A stretch of DNA of 64,000 nucleotides from contig NC_090020.1 in the NCBI RefSeq assembly GCF_036417845.1, positions 48,034,425 through 48,098,424 on the forward strand, read 5' to 3'. This DNA comes from Apteryx mantelli (lineage: Eukaryota > Chordata > Aves > Apterygiformes > Apterygidae). Below the pieces are notes generated by a model. The model did not search any database and had not been told where the DNA came from. It saw only the letters and a program-made list of their open reading frames with translations. This document shows, one piece after another, positions 40,801 to 53,000 of the stretch; the stretch's first letter is position 1, and every line of letters starts with the position of its first letter. The position numbers and the translations under genes were made by a program.

Positions 40801-43800
40801 TGGTCTTGCCAAACCTGCAGTCAAATACAAGATTTCACTTTTTACGCGTATGGCTCACTGAGCTCTACAACAGTCAATTCAGGCAACAGTTATGGTGTTG
40901 CTGGAGCAAAGCCCCTTGTCTCCAGGCCACCACACAGCTAGATAGTTTCTGTTCAAAACTAACACAAGCTTTAGTCATCTCTGGCAGGGACGTAGACATG
41001 CAAACAGCTGCTTAACAGCAGAAAGAGAAAATGCTCTTTCTCACTGAGAAATAACAGAAAGAAGGCATTTGTAGAAATTATTACTACCTAGACATTCAAA
41101 TTTCTGCTATGACTTCACTAGGATCCAAAGTTTCTCAAATTTTGGTGAAAAGGGACTGTACTCTTTCAGAGGCAAAGTGTTTGTGAGTGCTTTAAAGAAA
41201 ATATCCATTTTCAGATGTAAGTGCCTCAGCTGTATCTCAGTTCAGTTTGAGCCAGATGCTCTTCATCAAAGGGCTGATTTCCTGATAACATTTTAATAGC
41301 TTTTAAAGAGGAGGAGATTGTATCTCCTGAAAATACAGTATCGAATTTGTTAAAGGCACTTGTTTTTCAAGAAAGCCATCCTTTCTCTCACAGATTCTGT
41401 GTTATTCCTTCCAATCACTGTTTAACTGGGCACACCAGAAACTCCAGCTACCAAAAAAGTTATAGGGGTTAAAGGCAACAGTCATAAATTAGAGCACACC
41501 TGCAAATCAGGGAATTGTAGATTATACCCTATTCCTCTTCTTCCCCACTTTTCCCAACTGCACCAATCTTATCTCCTTAACAGATAAGTACTAATTTTTG
41601 AGGTCAGTTTTTTAAAGAGTGGAAAACAAATTTGCCAAGGTTCAGTCAAAAATATGTTTGTCAGTTTTCACACATTTCTGCTCTAAGGTGATGTTGGCAT
41701 CTGAGTAGAATTCCTGCCCAGGTCTGGTGTGTATTTACTGGAATTCGTTGTGACATTTGCCATCAGGTGCAGGAACTAGCTGAACTTTGGACAGAAGGAG
41801 CAGCTTACTTTTAAGCAAACTAACTTATTTAAATGTAAAGAGGTCAGCCTACGAAGAGATGCCTAGAAGCCAAACACTGCTTAAGGGCTGCTTAGTGTGC
41901 TTAAGAAAATTAAGGCAGAGTGACTGTACATACAATTCAGCGAGAAGTCTATCGCTCTGTCCGTTCCCTGTTCTAGCTAGACACCATAGGCTTAAATAGG
42001 CAGGAAATATCACTGTAATGATGGCAAATAAGCCATTCCCTTGTGTAAGCCACTCTCTCTTATGTATGATCTTAGCTTCACCCTGCATAAGTTGTTACAG
42101 ATAGATTTGCCTTTGCCTGGAGGCTAGAAAACTTGAAACAACCAAAGGGTTAGATTAAGTATGGCACATCTTTATACCCAGTGGTTTGCAAAATTATTTT
42201 ATGCAGCCTTCAGAAAAGTGCCTCCAGCACTTGAAATGATGGCCAAGTTTGCTTTTTCTTACACTCTGCAGGGGTCAGGCTTTTCTTCAAGTTCTCTATC
42301 AAGGAGAGTTTTTGGCCTTCTTTCTGACCAAATTAAATATGAATCATTTTCCTTTATTTGCCCTTTGTATTCTTAATTTTCTTTGCATGGATTAGACACT
42401 TTGTGTGGGAATTTGCTGAACTGCTATGGGATCTGGTTCAGTAATGATTTAAAAGGCAGTCACCTATATCTAGTTACTCAGCTTTCCTATTTATAGACCA
42501 AGAACTTTGCTTACCAACTTTGTTGCTATATTTTAGGAACTTTAAATTCTGATGTCTGCTTGCAGCTCAGGGACTTTGCCTAAGCCAGTTTTTTCCTCCT
42601 GTTCCTAGACAATTGGTCTAGCTGTCAGCACATTGCCAGGTAGATAGGGCAGCAGCTAGCATCTCAGACAGCTTCTTAATGAAAGATCCATGCTGATCCT
42701 TCTATTTATGCATTAGATCATTGACTGATCTAGGAGTCACCCTAGACCTGCAAGGTACAGCAGGCTTGTTTTATTCAGCTGGAGCGCCCAGCAATGAGTA
42801 GATAGTGTTCAGAGTGCAGCAGCCCTCTGACATGCTACATGCTGAACCACTTTCTTCAAATATACAGCACAGTTGCCCCAAACTGCACGTATTTAAAAAT
42901 GGAGATTTCTGAACAAAGCTTTTACACCAAATATAACCTTTAATCAGAACCACGCCATCCCCAAACAGGCAGGCAGAGTATATACTGGGAGACATGCATC
43001 CAGAAGCTATTTTCAATCTTCAACCTTTGGTGGGTGAATCCCAGTGGCATCTCCTAAAACAAGGTTTTAGAAGAAATAAATGCAGTTATGTATCCTTATA
43101 TCTTTATGCTGAGGCTGAAATTGATTTGATTGCCTTCAAATCAAATATGCTTTTTTTTTCCATTGTGGATATAGATTACTATTAATGCAAAAGAGAAACT
43201 TTGTTCTACATATAGCTCAATAATTCTATCCTTTCAAAGACTGTTCATTATGGAATTTACTATATTTTCATGTTTCATATGTGTGTGTATGCACCTAAAT
43301 ATTTGCCTGTGTACTTTTCTCTGTTTCTCCATATCTACACTTGGAGAAATATTTTCAGTTGTCTGCACCTGTATTCACCCTTTGTTATGATAATGATTTT
43401 TGCTAGAGGTTTGTCCCACAGATTAGTTTCCTGGTTATGCTTTATATATAACAATTGCTTGGGGAATTGTTCTGCTTTGTTTTAATTTTTCTGCCTTCAC
43501 CGAGGCTCCACTTGAATGCGGTAAAACTTTTGCCCCACTAATATCAGTAATATTAACTTCACTGGCACATGGACTGATCTTCGGCATCTGACCTGAAACT
43601 GTGACCTATCTTCCTTAGACTCTCTAAAACTTTTTTGTTCATTATGCTATATTAAGCAAGTAGTAAAATCCTGTTAAGCTTCCTACATGAAATACTGCTG
43701 CTCTAGAGTTAGCTTGATCACTGATTTCAGTGACCCTAGAATCTCAAACTATATTTTAAATGCTGGAGCTTGTATTCACATCTCAGTTGTAAACATTTAT

Positions 43801-45469
43801 ACATTCACCAGGAGTTGAAACTGAAGTGCTGAGCTGGCAACACTTTAAGGCTTCAGAAACACTCTCAGTGGAGCTCACAAATTTCCATTTGGCTGGAGGA
43901 ATCTGAAAATTACACCATATTCATAAAAGGAGCATATAGCTTCTTTGAACCACAACTCATTAGTTAACAGAAGTGACCACCTGATCCTATAACACACCTA
44001 GACACTGAGGATTAGACCTCCTGCTGAGAGTTTACAGGAATATTCAAATTTATATAGAAATGTATTTTTTAAACCAGGCCTATAAAAAACCCTAGGTATA
44101 TTTGAACATAAGCCTAGAAGTCAGGAGATAAACTTGGTTTAAGATATGACAAGAATATTACAATTTGTTTATAAAAAGGATAAATATAAAGCATTTTTTT
44201 TCTCAAATTATGCTACCTATATTGCCTTATACTTTTTCCTGACTTCATATTTCATGTCTCCCTGGGGCACAGATGATTGATTGTTTTTTGTCTTTGTCTG
44301 TGAAAGTCTAATACAATGGAGTTTTAGTGGGTAACCTGTAGCTGCTACCACAGTTCAAAAAGACTCTCTTATTAGCATGAGACTCTCCCAGCTCCTAAGG
44401 TACATCAGACTTCTTCCTGTGCTAGAGCATGCATAAACAAAAATAAGTTTCAGCTGAAAAAGAGCTTTTGTTAGGAAGTGGGGAGATAAAAGTCTTTCTT
44501 TGAACAGAAGCCTTCCTCCAGCTGTAAATGCCTGCTCAGCCGCAGTGCTTCACAGTGAAACAAGGGTGGGCAACCACAGACACAGACATAAAACCCCTGC
44601 GTCATTTAATGCAGAAAGGAAAAAAGTTGCTGTAGCCTTTCTGGCACTCCTCAATGATATACACTCGGTATAGGGCTAGAAACATGAAAACAGAAACAGA
44701 GAAAGCAGCTTGCCAGCAACGTCCTGGAAACAGGGCTGAGATTTAGACGCCAGCTCTTCGCAGGAACCCAGCTCTGATTACCACCAATCCCGCTGAAGCC
44801 AGTTCAGGGAAGAGTATGTAAAAATGTATAAAGTAGGGTATGGTATAACCCTACTGACATTACCTCATAAAAATTTAGATTCCAGCATTCATCCGGAAAA
44901 GTGAGGGGAAACGCCAGTGTGTATTCTTATTTGATTAGTACCCTCTCTCCAGTGTTTCTTTGAAAAATCAGAGCCTAATCACCTGTATGGATGAATTTTC
45001 TAACAGTACTTATTTCAGTCACTTTTAAATTGTTTCAAACTTCTTCCTTCATTTTTTTTCTTCCCTTTTGGAACACAAAAAAATGACCAATTAGTTTCAT
45101 ATTCTGGAGAAAAAATGGAATCTGAGAACCTCTGTGCCATCCGCCTGAAGCAAATTTGCACTGTTGAGTTATGTCAGAGGATTTTAAATTTGAAGTAATG
45201 GCATACCCTTGACCACAGCAGCATGAACAGCTCTGCTAGAATTGCAAATGATTTTATGTACATGTTGGCAGTAAGACACTATTGATATCACAGTGTAAAA
45301 AGGGAATATAAAGTAGTGAGTAACTTGCTGCTGCTGTCAATCAAGGTTGTTTGTGGGTTACGATCAGGACAGTTTGGATATGTAATATTGCTCTGAGAAG
45401 GGAACGTGGCGTATAAAATACTAGACAGAAAAGGGAAGTGATCGATAAGAAATGCTGCCTGAAGCCATT

Positions 45470-45740
45470 AAACAAACATCAGCAAACTGAGGAAATCTGT
45501 ACGGATAAAATGACAAATCACTTTCATCACAGTTTGTAATTCGTATTTATGGATTCAGAAACAAGGATAGGTAATGGACTAGATTTATGTAATGACATTT
45601 ATTAAGGCTCTCGTTCTCCTATCTCCTGCACAACATTACCACAATAGGTCATATTTCAAGACAGTTATTTTACACTCCCGGGTTTTTATTTAAATTAACA
45701 ATGCATGCTGCGACTTAATTACCAATCCAGGAGGAGGACA
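45470..45740. promoter_or_regulatory. possible conserved non-coding element
   Basis: Complex sequence with many homeodomain-type cores: TTTGTAATTCG near 45535, ATTTAAATTAACAATGCATG near 45689 and CTTAATTACC near 45714. There is no frame or repeat. It is followed by a GC-richer stretch containing a palindromic AGGTCA pair. Conservation has not been tested. Confidence 0.2.
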
Positions 45741-45848
45741 CACCACCTCTGAAGGGTTCCCTCAGCACGAAAGGGCCGAGCCAGCAGCCACATACCATCT
45801 GCAAGGTTGTCTGCTCCGCAGTGTCACGGCTGGGGTATTAAAGGAGAC

Positions 45849-45864
45849 AGGTCACGCCTGACCT
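45849..45864. promoter_or_regulatory. inverted AGGTCA half-sites, spacing 4
   Basis: AGGTCA and TGACCT are both perfect and separated by CGCC. AGGTCA is the core half-site of many nuclear receptors. An oestrogen-response element uses spacing 3, so this IR4 arrangement is not a canonical site for that receptor. It may bind another receptor or none. Confidence 0.25.
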
Positions 45865-46742
45865 ACTGTTGATATAACCACAGACTGGTAAAAAATTCTT
45901 CGAGTGCCTCACAACCTTCCATCACTCAAGAATAGCTGAGGACAGATGTTTTCCATCAGACTGATAGTATTTTCACACTGCTTTCATTAAACTGTCATTT
46001 TAAAAACTGCTTCAATTTCAGGCCCCTTTCTGCTTTGTTAGTTTTAATGTATCTCTCTGTACCTTGTATGACAGGAGAGGCTCTTGTTGTGTGTAAATTT
46101 GCCAGAGATTAGGCCGCTCACACACAGTTGCCTACGCCAGCGCCGTATGTGATCAATAGCGAACAGGTTTGGGGCAAGAACAACTGTAAGAATTTCTACT
46201 TATTCATGGTCTGATCTGGAAAGTTTTATCGTGTATTAAGACACTGGGAAGCGAAACATTTAGGCAACTTTGTTCTGAAGGAATCAGAAACTTTGACATA
46301 CTAATGCTGCAGAAGGTATTGCTCACTGAACACACAAAATGGATGCTTCAGCTTGTCCTGGGCAGACAGAAAATAAGATTGGAGAGCAACAGTGACACAG
46401 CGAACACAGCAAGTAAACTATGTATAACTGAACCAAATGATCCTTTAAAAAGTCACAGATACCTGAGTCCCAAAGTTTGAGAAAGTCATGGATGTAATTT
46501 TTTTCTTCCAGAAATTCCATTCTTGTTTTCCTTGGCCTCGGATATTTTCAGTTCTTGTAAAATGTTGCCCTTAGGAGCTATGAACTCACAAGAACAATAA
46601 AATACATGCTTCATAAGAAAAATATGTTTTCAGAAGTTGTGCTGCAACACAAGGGATGGCAAATCAGGTCATATGCATTCAGCACAAAAAAACCTCTTTT
46701 ATTTCATATTAAGAAAATATTGTATCTTATTTCTCTTTCATG

Positions 46743-46790
46743 CAATCATAGAATAATTTGAAGCAAATCCTGAGGTCTAGCCAGGCTTAG
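46743..46790 (-). mobile_element. possible CR1 3'-end trace
   Basis: The plus-strand AATCATAGAAT followed by a diverged ttgaag...tcctgaggtct stretch recalls the reverse complement of a CR1 tail (aatcatagaat, ggttggaa, gacctct). Only parts match, with no further CR1 sequence beside it. It could be a very old tail or coincidence. Confidence 0.25.
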
Positions 46791-49559
46791 AAGCATTTCT
46801 TTATGTCCTCCTGATCTAGGGGACATAGTGTAAAGACTAGTTCCTCGCTGAGAGGAGCTAGCTGCCTGCCCAGGCAGAGATTTATGGAAATGAAGCAGGA
46901 AGGTGAGGAGAAGGATGTGGGGCAGGGGCTCGGTGTGAGGACATCACCCTCCTCCTTGCAGCAGCACTGCCCAGGGCTGATGGAGAAGCCAAGTCGGCGG
47001 CCTCTCATTAGACCTGCTTCCAGTAGTGGTCCACATGCCGGAGCTACATCCTGACACCACCAGGTCACGCACTGCAGCAAAAATCAAATCTCACATATAC
47101 AGAGGCTGCCACAGTCCAGCAGCAGCAGCTGCTAAGTACCAAGAGCTAAGCAGTTCCCTGATATAGGTCTATCTACATCTAGGTGTGCACCTATTTTTAA
47201 AATCATCTACGGATAACTGGGAAGAAAGAAAACAAACAAGACAAAATAAGTCATACTTAAAAATTTGAGACATTTTCCCACATGTCTAGTTCCTATTCCT
47301 ACCAAAAAGATGAATCGATACCAAGCATTCGAGCCTACTCCCAATTAACTTGATAAGTGCTCTTTTCCCTTAACAAGGGTGATGATAACAGTTTCCTACC
47401 TCATAAGGATGTTCTGAGGCTGTATAGATTTTGTGAAGTGCTCAGATACTTCAATAATGGGGAATCAAAAGGAAATAGATAAAATTCAGCCTGGCAGTGA
47501 AAACAGACTTACTGAAAATGACCTCCTAGTGTACAACGAAATTATAAGAAAGACACATAAGGAATAGTTCTGCTTTTGTTTATTTATTATACCTAATAGA
47601 TAACAGAAACGGTAACTGCGTTTTTTTGTATTTTATCTTACTACAGCACTTGATACTCCTCATGATTTAACTGCAAGAGGTGTGGATATGAGTGTAGTCA
47701 CATGTAATGAGAGGTGGTTAAAGGACTATAACTTACTTTCATTATTATTTGCACCCAAATCCACAAGGCCATTTCCCCTCTCTGTTTGCCACAAAGATTG
47801 AAAAAAGACTGTTGAGAACATACTTATTAGATGCAAATCAATTCTGAATGTTTCAAGTATTATGTTAATTTGTCAAAGGCCAGAATCTGCTTCAATCTTC
47901 TGAATTATGAATTGCCGGAGAAAGACGAGACCCTTCTCCCATGTGCAGCCTGAAAGAGTTACAGTGCTTATGCCTACACACATGGACAAAGAGTCTTGAA
48001 TAGACTTCATAAATACTCTCTGCGTCTGCACCCATAACCAATCTACCAGTGCACCATAGTTCAGCAAACACTTAACAACAGGAAAATTAAAAAAAAAAGA
48101 TGTTTTGCAGTAGCTTAGCAACCAGTATATTCCACTAATATCCATGCAGAAGGTATTTATTAAACCCTCTCTGGTAGAATTATATGAAAACTCTTTCATT
48201 TAGAGAGAATGAAATCTTGATTTTAAACCTTTTTTATGAGGCTAAACATTAACTGGATCTCTCCCATCCTTGAGTGAATACAAAGTGTAATTTTTATCGA
48301 TTGCTGTGCACTGTTCTCTATCAGGAGTGTTTTAGTTTGATTTATGTATATATTTCTATTTTATCCTTATTTTTTCTCTTTTTCACCTTTAAGTTACAGT
48401 ACTTTGGCACAATTCAATTTTTACAGAAAGTTTTCACATTCAGTCTTTATTCCCAGTTCAGCCTTTTTATCATCATTTTCAGCTCTTCTTTGAACACATT
48501 CAATCACACTATATGGGGCTTACCTAATACCAGGTCTTTCATGGCACAGCAGAGAGACTTTAATATATAAGGGTTCTAAAGCTTAATAATTTGCTTTACA
48601 CAGTATTTCCTTCATTCCACATCACCTAAGTTTCCTTGATGGCCATAATTTGAAAACTAACTTATTGTTGCCATTTCCAATATCCACAATTATTTCAGAA
48701 CTTCACAATATTACATTCCACAGTTCGGATCAAATGAAGTAAGATTCGTTTCTCACCATGCAGCTCGTCTGGCCAAATGATACCCACCCTGATAGTTACG
48801 CTAGATACAGGCATCTGAAATAATAAAAACCTGCTTCTCAGTTTATGATCTTTGCTTTTCTTCTCAAGGAACTTTGAAAAACTGTATTCACTGATTTTGT
48901 GCGTGTCAGTTTTGTGACTGCTGCTTGAGGTAGCCTGCGCTTGGCACGCAGGCGACTGCAACTTCCACATTTCAGCAAACGCAGGTCGTCTGATTTGTTG
49001 AAACTTCTCATTATTAGTGTTTTTCTCAGCATAGGAGATCTGAGAACAAATAAGGAATCACCTGCATACACCTGCAAATAAATATGGTCTGAGGCATCCA
49101 CTTTGCAGGAGCAGGAAAATAAAGGTTTTCTTCTTCTGGGGAGGTGAGTTGTAGATCAGGAGGGGCTGACAGAACAGGCCGAATGGATGAGAGTGATTCT
49201 TCTCATTGCATTAATCATCGTGAATCTGCTTCGGCCAGAGCAAAGCTCTGCGTGGGACACAGGCGGTGGGTAGGCACCTTGCCAACATCTGAGGGCAGCG
49301 CCCTTATAACCGAGTTACAGGCTTCTGACGACAGTGCCACATGGCTGTTGTCCTGAGCCTTGCACGTCGTGTTGGTGTCTCAGCTCCATCTCTCACCGTG
49401 TGCTGGAATGGAGCAGGATGCCACATCACACAGACATGTTTATCCCCCGTCCATCGCACTACAGAAAAGTCAGCCTGGCTGGGAAGTTAAAGAGCAGCTG
49501 AATAAACAGTTCTGACACTGGCAGAGCATTCTTGTTTGGACCAAAACTAGAAGAATACG

Positions 49560-50060
49560 TATGTTTTTGAAACAGCACCATGAATTAGAATAATGGTATG
49601 TTTAAATACAATAAAATATGCAATTCCATAGCAAGTATGAGCAGCCTACTGCTTAATGGTAAAATAGATCAAATTTAAGGTGGGACAAATTCAGACTTGG
49701 TTTTCAACATCTGGCTAAGGCTGAAATTTTTTATAAGGTTCTACATTTTGTACATTTCTTCACTTTATTTTCCAGCAGACTTACCTCACTTTGAATAAAC
49801 TTTCAAATTTCACTTTCAATTTATATGCCTCTCTTAATGGGATTCACTAATTAATCAATTGAAATTTTGGAACAATTAATTCAAAGCTGATTTGAGATAA
49901 ATGCAAATTCCCATTTTACATTCACAACACTATAGTTCTTTTTTATTATTTATCTCCTAATACTGATGCTGAGTCAGTTAACCCAGAAAGCTCCATCCTA
50001 CTTGCATACAGTGCTTTGTGATGAACAGGGTGTTTCTTTTCTAGCTGTAAACATTTTGAA
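49560..50060. promoter_or_regulatory. possible conserved non-coding element with a consensus splice donor on the minus strand
   Basis: AT-rich complex sequence dense in ATTAATC, TAATTAATCAATTG-like and AATTAATTC cores, with a perfect octamer ATGCAAAT at 49901-49908. Embedded in it, the minus strand reads AGTGAG/GTAAGT (donor at 49784-49779), a full consensus 5' splice site, with a moderate acceptor near 49890 (ATCTCAAATCAG). No open frame goes with it. It is either an enhancer-like element or a non-coding exon, or neither. Confidence 0.2.
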
Positions 50061-53000
50061 GGAAATGTTTCTGTGTACATAGGTAAAGACAGGAAAATAT
50101 TCCTTCCTCACCAGCTTCTACTAACTGAAATAGATTAAAGCTTTCAGTCTACCATGTACTTGAGAATATATAAATTCTGTTAGTTGTCAGCCTTCAAGTT
50201 TATAGCATTCTTTCATGTAAATGCTGACAAATGCTCCTTGATTTTTACGTCTGAATTAAATATTAGTCTTTATTTAGCTGTTCCTTATCGGTTTGCTCTT
50301 TTACTTCATAGCCAGGCTGACTTTTCTGTGACAGCCATATAATATAAAGGATTCCTCTTTTCCTTTAATATTTCATTATTCTAAGGACAAAATAAAGGAA
50401 AATAATACAGCAGGTCTGTGAATATCAGCAGCCACAGGCAATCTTAAACATATCTAATTGGGTAACAAAGGGTGTCTGGTAATCGCAGTACTGTTAGGAA
50501 GAAGTACCTCCAGGACAAGGTGGGTTTCAGCAGTCCCAAATGTTACGTGCCCAACAGTGAGCCTCTCGGACTGGGAAACTGTGTCCTGAAATCTGATGTA
50601 CAAGGGAAGTGCAAAGCTGGGTTATACACAAATTTGCTGCCTGTCAGCACAGCTGAGGATATGAGCCAGATTTTAAAGTTCTCTCCTCTCTTAGAACAGA
50701 CAATAATATGGCTTGAAGCAGGTTTGTATGCATCTCACTGCAGTGATTCTAAGCCTTTTCAACACTTTTAGTTACTGTTACAAAAGGAAAAAAATCTTGT
50801 GTCTTGCTATCCAGAATGTGAGCGTTATTATGACCTTCAGGTTAACAATCCATATGGCAGTGCTATTTTTAACTTAACTTGCAAGGGTTCTGCAGAGAGC
50901 AGAGTTAAAAGCATCGCCATTAAAAATCGAATCTTTACCAACAGTTACCTCAGACTGTCACATGAAATGCTGGAATCGTAATGGTAGGTTAGCTGTAGGA
51001 ACTATATGATTTGTGTGGGGGGTGGATATTTCAGATAGCATTGTGTTAAGAGCTGGTGTTAAAGGTTGATTCCTACCACTAATCCTGGTGCCAATATTAT
51101 AACTGATTGGCAGAATATAACCATAGAAAGTTTTATTTCATTTTACAAAAATTAAGATTGTGTCATTTATAGTTAGACGGAAACTGAGAACCCAGGAGGT
51201 TCTTAACAATTTACTGATATTTCAACTTACTGGCATCTTTGTTCCTGTCTGTGCAGCTGTAATACTGAGGTAAAATCAGAAACCCATCTGAAAAAAAAAT
51301 TGAAATCTTTAGATCTGGGTAAAGATATTGCATAAAAATATTTAATTAAACATTGTTATGGTCAACAAATAAATTTGCAAAGATCTGAGGATCTCATTCC
51401 TTTTTAGTTTGCCCTCACATAAACTGAACCAAAGGAGCAACATTTCTAAGCGTCCAATTTGCATCTCAAATAAGGTGAACAGAGGGACAGACACTCAGAC
51501 ACACCTGAACTATAGCCCAGTTACCTTCTTCAAATCAAAAGGAAGAGAAAAAAAGCATAAATGTTGTCTAAAGCAATGTCTTTAGTAAGAGAGCCAAACT
51601 TCCTTTGCAAATGATTCAGCAGCTTTCTAAATACTTCAGGAAATGGTAAGAACTATGTCTACACGAATATTAAATAATACTACATTTAAACTCCTTTGAA
51701 AACAAGAAAAGAACAGTCCTGTGGCATTCTGCAGAGAAGAAGCAACTAACTGAAGGCATTTTGGTGCCTAAATATGCAGACAGGCACCTAACGGATTTTC
51801 AAATGTGTGCAAGAATGTGCCCTCCTCTCATTTTAATCAATCAGTTAGAAACCTGAATTGTGTCAGTCATTTTGCACATCTGTCACCATCTTCTGAAAGG
51901 TGGCCCTAGGTCCTTATTTCCAGAAGAAATGAGTAACCCTATAAAATCTCTTTGGTTTCCCAGTCATGAAACCTCTAGAAATCACTAGCTGAATAGAAAA
52001 GCCTGCCTGAAGCTGTCCGGTTTTCTCTCCCAGTGACTTCCAGCACAGGATTCATGGCATGCTTTTTCATGACTGGTGTGCCCCTTGTAGCTGGGAGAAA
52101 TTAATGAGGAAGACAGACTACCTTTTTTCCTTTCTGTGTGAAGTAAGTCTTAATCCTCTTTGAATCACTGGAAATTGGGAGATTTAAAGACAGCTGAGGA
52201 TCTGGTTTTCAAAGTGCACTCATAGGTCCCAGATATCTAGCTATCAGCATGACAGTACTAAAGCACACTAAATAAATAACTTGAAAAGACAGCACTACTT
52301 TGTCCAGTCAGACCCTAAAACTGAGAACAAAGTAAATAGTAAATATACGTGTATAGTAAATTATGGAAGACCTGTCAGGGCATAAGGTTGTGTAGTGGTC
52401 CTCTCCCATACTCTCCCTCCTCAGGCATTAGTTCCTTTTCTAGTGTCAGGGTTAAAAGATATGTGATCCTTTGCAGGTTATGTACTCTGCATCTTCTGAA
52501 ATGAATTAAGAACAACAATGGATATATTTAAAGTAGCAAACAAGCAGGCAGCAGACAGAATCAGTTGGCCAAACTGTAATTTTCAATTTAATACTAATAC
52601 CTATAGAGATATAAACAGAACGATACAAAATTCAATCCAAACCCTGCATCTCTGTAGGAAACTGATTTCTTCATAAAAACACATTTTAAATAGCTATTTG
52701 ATGGATAAGATGATCTTTGAATGGCTGAAGCAAACAATAGGATTATAGTTGAATGCAAACCACAGTCCTAGATATGAATATCACCAGGCTTTGGGAAAGT
52801 TCACACTGAGGCTGAAATTTCACCACTACCTCTTGAACAGGGGGTTCAGCCAGACTCACAACTTTGGCTCAGGCAGAGGCACATCACGCTGAGATCAGAC
52901 CTTCCACTTCCTCTCACAGCTTAGCGCAGACCTCTCATCAAAAAAAAAAAGATCAATAACTACCGAGTGAGCAACTATTGTTCCTATGTAATAACAGTCT

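Noticed and set aside
49037..49140. Possible plus-strand exon ending in GGGGAG/GTGAGT
   Set aside because: The segment between the acceptor-like TCAGCATAG and the donor contains stops, and nothing else supports it. It could still be non-coding but is no better than background.
6923..51470. Enrichment of POU octamers ATGCAAAT (for example 6923, 11944, 29962, 37700, 49901)
   Set aside because: In DNA this AT-rich a rough calculation gives about four chance copies over both strands. The handful seen is not a convincing excess.
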